Assembly (NCBI RefSeq): GCF_003121585.1
Contig: NZ_QEOO01000028.1
Location: forward strand, 1-64,000
Reading direction: 5' to 3'
Source: Nocardioides speluncae
GTDB lineage: Bacteria > Actinomycetota > Actinomycetes > Propionibacteriales > Nocardioidaceae
DNA length: 64,000 bases
Numbering within the stretch: position 1 is the stretch's first letter; each line of letters starts with the position of its first letter. The notes beneath the pieces were generated by a model. It searched no databases, had not been told where the DNA came from, and worked only from the letters and a program-made list of their open reading frames with translations. Both the position numbers and the translations under genes were made by a program. This document shows, piece after piece, positions 1-6,415 of the stretch.

Positions 1-162
1 TCGGGCCAAGCTTGCGATGGGTCACGAACACGGAGGAGAACCAGCCGGTTCACCCTGCCAGCCAGCCCCGGGCCAGCCACCACTGACACTCACAGCTTGC
101 GAAGGTTGATGTCGACCCGGTGCTCCGCTGGCGGCGTGTTCTCACGTGAAGACGGGGCCGGG
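1..162. other. gene-free left edge
   Basis: No convincing reading frame is seen before the stop codon of the SIS-domain gene. The right end holds a copy of a repeat also found as an array near 21 kb. In the M. tuberculosis order a mannose-6-phosphate isomerase gene would come next, but it is not visible in these bases. Confidence 0.4.
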
Positions 163-165
163 TCA
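145..165. repeat. single copy of the GTGAAGACGGGCCGGGTC-type repeat
   Basis: The sequence CGTGAAGACGGGGCCGGGTC matches the core of the 31-bp repeat array near 20.8-21.2 kb, with one extra G. It lies across the stop codon of the SIS-domain gene, so it sits at a gene 3' end just as the array does. Confidence 0.5.
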
Positions 166-1194
166 GTCGTCGGTGATGCCGACCTGGAGGTACTCGGCGG
201 CGTACCGGCCGCTGAGCAGGAGCGAGGCGTAGCGGGCGACCTCGCTGGTGGCGTCGGTGGTGACCGTCTCGACGCGTACGCCGCGGCTCTCGGCCGCAGC
301 CTTGAGCCGGCCGCGCTGCTCGCGGACGACCGGCTCCTCGGCGCCGTCGTCGAGGATCAGCAGCACCGGTCGGACCTCGGCGCCCCCCTCGGAGAACGGG
401 TCGTCGAAGACGTCGTGGCGGCGGGTCGCCTCGATCACCGGCAGCAGGTGCTCGGCGTCGCCGGCGAGCGCGCTGCGGCCGGTGGCCCGGCGGATCGACT
501 CGGCGACGCGGCGCGCGGCGCGGGCGGCCAGCACCGAGCCGCCCCAGACCAGCGGGCTGGTCTCGGCCAGCCCGATCGCCAGCATCTTGGCGGGGTTGAC
601 GGCGAGGTCCCGGTGGGGAGAGCAGGCACTGGCCACCTCGTCGAGGGCGACCGCGACCTGCTCGGCGTCGGTGGTCGGGCCGAGCCCGACCCGGTCGAGG
701 TACTCCAGCATCACGACCGCGGTGGCGAGCTGGTCGCCGGTCACAGTAGGCAGCACGGTGGTGTAGCGGCCGGCGGCGTGCTCGGCGACCATCGACGTCG
801 GCGGGCAGGCGACGACCACCTGGCAGCCGCGGCGTACTCCCTCGGCGACGGCCGAGGCGGAGCCGGTGTCGGACCCCTCAGGCGCGAGCATCACGACCAG
901 GTCGAGGCTGCCGGCCCAGCCCGGCAGCGCGGGTCCGGGCCAGGCGACGAACGGCACCGGGCACCAGGGCTCGAGTACGGCGCGGAGCAGCCGCGAGTCC
1001 GGTCCGGCTGCGATCACCGCACGCGGGCGCGAGATGTCCTGGTTGCGCGCGATCGCCTCCGACGTCGCGGTCGCGGCGTCGTGGGCCTCACGGCGTACCC
1101 GCGCTCCGGACTCGGCCAGCGACCGCAGCACGCTGTCGGCCTCGCCCAGCGCGGTCTCGTCGTCGAGGCGCGACTCGTCGAACCAGCGAACCAT
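163..1194 (-). CDS. SIS-domain protein, phosphosugar isomerase-like
   Basis: This 343-residue protein resembles the phosphoglucose/phosphomannose isomerase-like SIS family found upstream of manB in actinobacteria (Rv3256c in M. tuberculosis, from memory). It probably acts in the cytoplasm on hexose phosphates feeding mannose-containing glycans, but the substrate is not proven by sequence. The N-terminal half has the alternating pattern of a sugar-isomerase domain with the segment VVMLAPEGSDTGSASAVAEG. The start codon shares one base with the stop of the Trm112-like gene (TGATG), so the two are translationally coupled in an operon with manB. Confidence 0.8.
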   Translation of the reverse strand: MVRWFDESRLDDETALGEADSVLRSLAESGARVRREAHDAATATSEAIARNQDISRPRAVIAAGPDSRLLRAVLEPWCPVPFVAWPGPALPGWAGSLDLVVMLAPEGSDTGSASAVAEGVRRGCQVVVACPPTSMVAEHAAGRYTTVLPTVTGDQLATAVVMLEYLDRVGLGPTTDAEQVAVALDEVASACSPHRDLAVNPAKMLAIGLAETSPLVWGGSVLAARAARRVAESIRRATGRSALAGDAEHLLPVIEATRRHDVFDDPFSEGGAEVRPVLLILDDGAEEPVVREQRGRLKAAAESRGVRVETVTTDATSEVARYASLLLSGRYAAEYLQVGITDD

Positions 1195-1358
1195 CAGGCG
1201 GGCCTGCGTGCCTCGTCCACGAGCAGCACCGGGATGTCGTCGCGGACCGGGTAGGCCAGGCCGCAGGCGGTGCAGACCAGCTCGTCGACGGTCGGCTCGA
1301 GCTTGCCGCGGCAGTCCGGGCAGACCACGATCTCGAGCAGCTTCTGGTCGATGTTCAT
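1194..1358 (-). CDS. Trm112-like small zinc-ribbon protein
   Basis: A 54-residue protein with two CxxC pairs (C13PDC16 and C29TAC32), the pattern of the Trm112/YcaR family. Relatives are small partners of methyltransferases or proteins of unknown role; here the partner is unknown. The ATG at 1358 overlaps the manB stop by four bases (ATGA), and its own stop touches the SIS gene start, so it is sandwiched in the manB operon. A longer upstream reading frame exists but lies inside manB and is not needed. Confidence 0.85.
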   Translation of the reverse strand: MNIDQKLLEIVVCPDCRGKLEPTVDELVCTACGLAYPVRDDIPVLLVDEARRPA

Positions 1359-2737
1359 GTGTTGCTCCTGATCGTGGCGAGGACCTCGTCGCGCACCTTG
1401 CTCATCGTGGCCTGGTCGTTGCCTTCGGCATTGAGCCGCAGCAGCGGCTCGGTGTTGGAGGCTCGGACATTGAACCACCAGTCGGCGTGCTCGACGGTGA
1501 GGCCGTCGAGGTGGTCGACGGTCACCCCGTCCTCTCCGGCGTACTGTGCCTCGAGCTTGGTCAGCACCGCCTGCTGGTCGGCGACGGTCGAGTTGATCTC
1601 GCCGCTGGACGCGAACCGGCTGTAGTCGGCCAGGAGCGCCGACAGCGGTTTGTCGGTCTCGGCGAGCGCGGCGAGCGCGTGCAGCGCGGCGAGCATGCCG
1701 GAGTCGGCCCGCCAGAAGTCGCGGAAGTAGAAGTGGCCGCTGTGCTCGCCGCCGAAGATCGCGCCGGTCTCGGCCATGGTCGTCTTGATGAAGGAGTGGC
1801 CGACCCGGGTGCGGACCGGCTTGCCGCCGTTCTCGGTGACGATCTGGGGTACGGCGCGGCTGGTGATCAGGTTGTGGATGATCGTGGAGCCGGGCTCACG
1901 GGCCAGCTCGCGGGCCGCGATCAGCGCGGTCAGCGTGGACGGCGAGACCGCCTGGCCCTGCTCGTCGACCAGGAAGCAACGGTCGGCGTCACCGTCGAAG
2001 GCGAGGCCGATGTCGGCGCCCTCGGCGAGCACCCGCTTCTGCAGGTCCACCAGGTTGGCCGGGTCGATCGGGTTGGCCTCGTGGTTGGGGAAGGTGCCGT
2101 CGAGCTCGAAGTACAGCGGGATTAGCTGGACCCGGTCGCTGCCGAGCCGGTCGAAGACCGCCGGCGCGGTCAGGCCGGCCATGCCGTTGCCGGCGTCGAC
2201 CACGACCTTCAGCTTGCGGCCGGCGACCGGCGCCAGCGCGAGCAGGTGGGCGGCGTACGCCTCGAGCACGTCGTGGCTGCTGATGCTGCCCTGCCGGCCG
2301 GCAACCAGGTTCTCGTCGGAGGCGACCTTGTCCCGGATCTGGGCCAGACCGGTGTCCAGGCCGATCGGCTGGGCGTGGCTTCGGCACAGCTTCATGCCGT
2401 TGTACTGGGCCGGGTTGTGGCTCGCGGTGAACATCGCGCCCGGGTGCCCGAGGGACCCGGAGGCGAAGTAGAGCTGGTCGGTCGAGGCGAGCCCGATCAG
2501 GATCACCTCGGCGCCGGCACTGGCGGCGCCGTCGGCGAACGCACCCGCCAGGCCCGGCGAGGACGGTCTCATGTCGTAGCCGACCACGACCGTCTGCGCG
2601 CCGGTGACCGCGACGAACGCGCCTCCGGTGCGCAGCGCGAGCTGCTCGTCGAGCTGTTCGGGAAAGGTGCCGCGGACGTCGTACGCCTTGAAGATCGCCG
2701 CGAGATTGGCGGGATCCAGGGTGCCGGAGTGGGCCAT
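1355..2737 (-). CDS. manB: phosphomannomutase/phosphoglucomutase
   Basis: This 460-residue alpha-D-phosphohexomutase converts mannose-6-phosphate to mannose-1-phosphate (or the glucose pair), supplying GDP-mannose for glycans. The catalytic phosphoserine motif TASHNP places Ser106 in the active site. The metal-binding loop DGDADRC is at 248-254 and the sugar loop GGEHSG at 329-334. Length is normal for the family. It leads an operon with the Trm112-like and SIS genes. The matching GDP-mannose pyrophosphorylase is at 12.9-13.95 kb. Whether it prefers mannose or glucose cannot be read from sequence. Confidence 0.93.
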   Translation of the reverse strand: MAHSGTLDPANLAAIFKAYDVRGTFPEQLDEQLALRTGGAFVAVTGAQTVVVGYDMRPSSPGLAGAFADGAASAGAEVILIGLASTDQLYFASGSLGHPGAMFTASHNPAQYNGMKLCRSHAQPIGLDTGLAQIRDKVASDENLVAGRQGSISSHDVLEAYAAHLLALAPVAGRKLKVVVDAGNGMAGLTAPAVFDRLGSDRVQLIPLYFELDGTFPNHEANPIDPANLVDLQKRVLAEGADIGLAFDGDADRCFLVDEQGQAVSPSTLTALIAARELAREPGSTIIHNLITSRAVPQIVTENGGKPVRTRVGHSFIKTTMAETGAIFGGEHSGHFYFRDFWRADSGMLAALHALAALAETDKPLSALLADYSRFASSGEINSTVADQQAVLTKLEAQYAGEDGVTVDHLDGLTVEHADWWFNVRASNTEPLLRLNAEGNDQATMSKVRDEVLATIRSNT

Positions 2738-2746
2738 GCGGTGAGC

Positions 2747-3154
2747 CTAGTGGGTGGGTTCGCCCTCTGGGCTGAGCACCCGGAGATGTCCGCGGCGACC
2801 GGTCTCCCGGCCGGTCTCCCCCGCCGGCCCGGTCGGTCCGGCCGGCGCTGAGCCTCCGGAGGTGGCCGCCGGTGCGGCGGGCGGTCGCGCCGCCTCGCGG
2901 ACCGCGTCGGCGAGCGCCAGCAGGTCGTCGTTGGTCGGTCCGGCCGCCGCCGGGTCGGGGCCGAGGCGCAGCACCTCCCACCCACGGGGCGCGCTGAGCC
3001 GCTCGCTGTGCTCGCCGCAGAGGTCGTAGGCGTGCGGCTCCGCGAACGTGGCGAGCGGCCCGAGGACGGCAGTCTGGTCGGCGTACACATAGGTGAGCGT
3101 GTTGACCGCGGCCCGGCCGCACGCGGTGCGCGAGCATCGGCGGGCGGAGTTCAC
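2747..3154 (-). CDS. DUF3499 family protein
   Basis: A 135-residue protein of the actinobacterial DUF3499 family, with the conserved N-terminal stretch RRCSRTACGRAAVNTLTYVY and a later HAYDLCGEHSERL segment. The Cys/His spacing suggests a small metal site, which is inference. The C-terminal third is low-complexity Pro/Gly/Ala. It starts with GTG and ends nine bases before manB, so it probably leads that operon. The family has no known function but is nearly always next to manB in actinobacteria. Confidence 0.85.
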   Translation of the reverse strand: MNSARRCSRTACGRAAVNTLTYVYADQTAVLGPLATFAEPHAYDLCGEHSERLSAPRGWEVLRLGPDPAAAGPTNDDLLALADAVREAARPPAAPAATSGGSAPAGPTGPAGETGRETGRRGHLRVLSPEGEPTH

Positions 3155-3204
3155 GGGGCAGACGCTACCGGGATCTCCAACCGCTCAGGATTAGGCTCGC
3201 GGTC

Positions 3205-3645
3205 ATGACTCCTCCCACCCGCACCAAGCGCCCCCGGACCCGCGACCGGCACGGCCGTGGGATGAGGGGTCCGGCGGTGCTTCCCGAGCAGCCCGGCCGC
3301 CCTGAGGGCCGGACGCCGCGGGAGCGCTTCGACGCACTCGTGCTGGGCGTGGTTACCGAGATCGACACCCGCTGGCAGGACCGCCTCGGCCTGGTCGAGT
3401 ACGCCGTCGAGGACGCGCCGATGGTCCCCGACGACTGGTCGACCGAGACCGTGCCACTGTCCTCGCTGATCCGCGGCGCCGGCACCGAGCCGACCCGACT
3501 GGTGATCTTCCGGCGCCCGATCGAGCAGCGCGCCGACAGCCGCGACGACCTGGAGGCGCTGGTGCTGACCGTGGTCGTCGAGCAGGTCGCCGAGCTCCTC
3601 GGCATCCCCGCCGAGGACATCGACCCACGCTACGAGCGCGACTGA
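3205..3645 (+). CDS. metallopeptidase-family protein lacking the HExxH motif
   Basis: The 146-residue product matches the small metallopeptidase-like family (DUF1025 type) that neighbours DUF3499 in actinobacteria (Rv3259, from memory). The usual zinc motif HExxH would fall in the last helix, but here it reads VVVEQVAELLGIP, so neither His is present and peptidase activity is unlikely. The N-terminus is basic and variable. It is divergent from the DUF3499 gene with 50 bases between starts. The role is unknown and may be non-catalytic. Confidence 0.75.
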   Translation: MTPPTRTKRPRTRDRHGRGMRGPAVLPEQPGRPEGRTPRERFDALVLGVVTEIDTRWQDRLGLVEYAVEDAPMVPDDWSTETVPLSSLIRGAGTEPTRLVIFRRPIEQRADSRDDLEALVLTVVVEQVAELLGIPAEDIDPRYERD

Positions 3646-3654
3646 CCCTAGCTC

Positions 3655-3749
3655 GCTGACCGGGCACTTTTGATCGGCCAGGATGCGCTGACCGGGCACT
3701 TTTGGTCCCGGTCAGCGCGTTCTGCGGACCAAAGGTGCCCGGTCAGCGC
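3655..3749. terminator. inverted repeat between convergent genes, likely two-way terminator
   Basis: The 24-base arms at 3685-3708 and 3726-3749 (GCGCTGACCGGGCACTTTTG.. and its complement) pair with one mismatch around a 17-base loop. A third partial copy of the left arm lies at 3655-3672. The stem sits between the convergent genes ending at 3645 and 3757. There is no clear T-run. Confidence 0.65.
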
Positions 3750-3756
3750 TCGGTGG

Positions 3757-4182
3757 TCAGTTGGGCAGCCGGCGGGCGATCAACGGGATGGCGACTGCCG
3801 CGGCGACGAGGTGGGTCAGCACTAGCGCGATGGCGGTTACGAGGTTGGCGTCCACGAGGAACGGCGGGACCAGGGAGACGGCCGTGAGGGCGACGGCGGT
3901 GCGGACGAACGTCCGGGACGGGTGCTGAGCCCAGCGGCGCAGGGCTGCGGCGAGCCCAAGTCCGACGACGGAGAAGATCATCGTGGTCGTACCGAAGCCC
4001 AGCACCGGGATGGACTCGCCGCCATCAGGCAGCTCGAAGTCGACACCCGCCGCCATGGCCAGGGCGCCGACGAGGATGGCGGCCACGGAGGCGAGCACTG
4101 CGGCGAACAGACCATGGACGACAAGGCCGTAGGAGCGTGCGGAGGAGGTCGCGATAGCGGGCTGGGACTGGGTGGTGGTCAT
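3757..4182 (-). CDS. DUF6069 family integral membrane protein
   Basis: A 141-residue protein with four hydrophobic stretches (about 19-42, 61-82, 92-111 and 116-135), matching the small actinobacterial DUF6069 membrane family. Function is unknown. It starts at ATG 4182, directly divergent from a TetR-type regulator whose start is 119 bases away. That layout suggests the regulator represses this gene. The longer upstream frame would run through the regulator gene and is not real. Confidence 0.8.
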   Translation of the reverse strand: MTTTQSQPAIATSSARSYGLVVHGLFAAVLASVAAILVGALAMAAGVDFELPDGGESIPVLGFGTTTMIFSVVGLGLAAALRRWAQHPSRTFVRTAVALTAVSLVPPFLVDANLVTAIALVLTHLVAAAVAIPLIARRLPN

Positions 4183-4229
4183 GACGAGCCTTTCGAGACG
4201 CGAAGCCGATTTCGATGAAGTGTCCGGCA

Positions 4230-4273
4230 GACACTGTTTCCATAAGATACTGTTGCCGATGGAAGCAGTTGTC
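4230..4273. promoter_or_regulatory. candidate operator for the TetR regulator
   Basis: An imperfect inverted repeat, GACACTGTTTCCAT (4230-4243) and ATGGAAGCAGTTGTC (4259-4273), sits in an unusually AT-rich stretch between the divergent DUF6069 and TetR genes. Its place and symmetry fit a shared operator over both promoters. Confidence 0.5.
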
Positions 4274-4300
4274 AATGGCCAAATCCGCGAAGGAGCTTCG

Positions 4301-4999
4301 ATGGCAGTGCAGCAGGACGAGGACCGGCGGACACTAGAGCTGCTCTGGGGCCAGCGCCGCGCGTCCAGCCGCGGCCCACAGGCGACGCTGAACGTCGAGA
4401 AGATCGCCCTGGCCGCGATCAAGGTGGCCGATGCGGACGGCATCGACGCCGTCTCCATGCAGCGGGTCGCCGAGAGCCTCGACTTCACCAAGATGTCCCT
4501 CTACCGGCACGTCGCCGGGAAGGCCGAGCTACTGGCCGTGATGGTCGAGCACGCGGTCGGTGAGCCGCCGGACCTGCGCCAGGTGAAGGGCGGTTGGCGG
4601 CCGCGCGTCGAGCGCTGGGCCGCGTCGTTGTCGTCGACCTGGGATGCGCATCCCTGGCTGCCAGGCGTCACTGCAGGCAGCCGGGTCATGGGCCCGCGCG
4701 AGATGGCGTGGAGCGAAGAGGCCGTCGCGGCGCTCGCCGACACATCGCTCTCCGCGGCCGAGCGCATGGACGTCGTCACCCTGCTCAGCGGGCATCTCCG
4801 CAGTACCCTGACCGCCAACGTGGTCGGCACCCAACCCTGGCACGAGCACGGCCACATCGATCTGGTCCGAGAGCACCGCGAGCGGTTCCCGAGCCTCTAC
4901 GAGCTCGGCGCCGACAGGACCCGAACCCCGCGACAGACCCGAGACTTCGGGCTCCACTGCGTCCTGGACGGCATCGAGAACGCCATCTCCCAGCGGTGA
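4301..4999 (+). CDS. TetR/AcrR family transcriptional regulator
   Basis: A 232-residue repressor-type protein with an N-terminal helix-turn-helix (about residues 25-70; the segment SMQRVAESLDFTKMSLYRHV covers the HTH and the Lys/Tyr-Arg-His recognition end) and a C-terminal domain like that of tetracycline-repressor relatives. ATG 4301 is chosen because AGGAG stands seven bases upstream; the longer frame lacks a site. It probably controls itself and the divergent DUF6069 membrane gene. The ligand is unknown. Confidence 0.85.
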   Translation: MAVQQDEDRRTLELLWGQRRASSRGPQATLNVEKIALAAIKVADADGIDAVSMQRVAESLDFTKMSLYRHVAGKAELLAVMVEHAVGEPPDLRQVKGGWRPRVERWAASLSSTWDAHPWLPGVTAGSRVMGPREMAWSEEAVAALADTSLSAAERMDVVTLLSGHLRSTLTANVVGTQPWHEHGHIDLVREHRERFPSLYELGADRTRTPRQTRDFGLHCVLDGIENAISQR

Positions 5000-5011
5000 C
5001 AGCCGAGACTG

Positions 5012-6415
5012 TCAGCGACCGGGCGCGACCTGCGGAACCAGGCTGGAGTCGACCAGCTGACGGAGGTGTACGACGGCGCCGCCGGCCTTGTCGTCGAACA
5101 TCCGGATGGTGCCGAACAGCGGCGCCTGCTCCGACCTGACGATCACCAGCACCGTCTTCTTCGGCAGCGTCAGCTTGGCGGTGGTGCGGGCCGACGGTGC
5201 GATCCGCTCGTTGTCGAGCAGCTTGCGGCCGTCGGCGGACAGTGCGGTGACGGTGGCCGAGCCCGCGCGCTCGGGGGCGGCGAGCACGAGCGTGCCGACC
5301 GAGTCCGCGGGCACCAGCGCGGCTCCGGTCTCGAAGCTGGGCACCGATGCCACGTGGCTCAGGTCGCCGTTGACGACCGAGCGGACCGCGGCGGTGACCG
5401 ACTGGCTGGCGGTGACCACCAGCCCGCCCTCGGCCTTGGACAGCTCCTTCAGCAGGGCGCCGGTCAGCGGGACCGTGACCGCGCTCTCAGGCGGCAGCTC
5501 GATGGGCTCCACGCCGACCGGCTTGAAGGTGCTCTTCTGGGTGATCACCGACAGCTCGGCGTCGACCTGGTCGTCGTTCGGGTTGGCGATGGTCAGGGTG
5601 CGGCTGCCCTCACCCTTCGGCAGGCCGAGCAGGATCGCGGTCCGCGACGCCCGTGGCTGACCGACCAGCCAGTCCCTGGTGGTGCTGCCACCCGACTCGG
5701 CCTCGTCGAGCATCGAGGCCGACAGCCGGCCCCGCGAGGTGACCACACGGACCGCGAGATCGGTTCGGCTGGGTGCCTCCTCGCTGAGGTCGACGGTGGT
5801 GACGCCGCCACCCGGGACCGTGACACCACGCACCGACGACACGTCCAGCAGACCTTCGCTGCTGTAGATCGTGATGTCGGCGATGGCCGGTCCGGCATCG
5901 GGGTTGACCAGCTCGAGGGTCGAGCGGTGGCCCGCGCCGCCGCCGACACCGGTGAACCAGCGCTCGGGAGCCGGCGGCAGGCACTCCCCCGCCGCCACCA
6001 TCTTCGAGGTGCCGAACCGGCTGGCGAGCAGCGCGGCCGCCGGCTTGCCGTCGGCCGTCAGCACCGCGGCCGCCTTCGCCTCGACGGACGCGACCTTGTC
6101 GGCCGCCAGGTTCGCGGACTCCTTCCCCCCCTTCCCGGCCACCGCGACCTTGCCGGTAGCGCCGGCCGCGTTCGCGATCGCCAGCTCGGGACTCCGCGGG
6201 ACACCAGCCGGACAGCCGATCCGGACCGCGTCCAGGGACTCTTGCGCGGGGGCGCCGGGTGCCGGCGTACCGGGCACGCTGCTGGACACCAGCAGCAGGG
6301 CACCGACCGCGAGCAGCGGGGCGATCACCGCCAGCACCAGCGCCGGGCTGAGGATGGGCTTACGGCCCCTGGGCGGGGCGGCGCGGTGCGCGTGCGAGGC
6401 GTGCTGGTCGGTCAT
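5012..6415 (-). CDS. DUF5719 family membrane-anchored extracytoplasmic protein
   Basis: A 467-residue protein with a basic cytoplasmic N-terminus, one membrane segment at about 24-45 (LVLAVIAPLLAVGALLLVSS), a Pro/Ala linker, then a beta-rich outer domain rich in Ser/Thr/Val. This matches DUF5719, which in actinobacteria follows a large glycosyltransferase. Its start shares one base with the stop of that enzyme (TGATG), so they are coupled. It may help glycan assembly at the outer face of the membrane, which is inference from context. Confidence 0.8.
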   Translation of the reverse strand: MTDQHASHAHRAAPPRGRKPILSPALVLAVIAPLLAVGALLLVSSSVPGTPAPGAPAQESLDAVRIGCPAGVPRSPELAIANAAGATGKVAVAGKGGKESANLAADKVASVEAKAAAVLTADGKPAAALLASRFGTSKMVAAGECLPPAPERWFTGVGGGAGHRSTLELVNPDAGPAIADITIYSSEGLLDVSSVRGVTVPGGGVTTVDLSEEAPSRTDLAVRVVTSRGRLSASMLDEAESGGSTTRDWLVGQPRASRTAILLGLPKGEGSRTLTIANPNDDQVDAELSVITQKSTFKPVGVEPIELPPESAVTVPLTGALLKELSKAEGGLVVTASQSVTAAVRSVVNGDLSHVASVPSFETGAALVPADSVGTLVLAAPERAGSATVTALSADGRKLLDNERIAPSARTTAKLTLPKKTVLVIVRSEQAPLFGTIRMFDDKAGGAVVHLRQLVDSSLVPQVAPGR

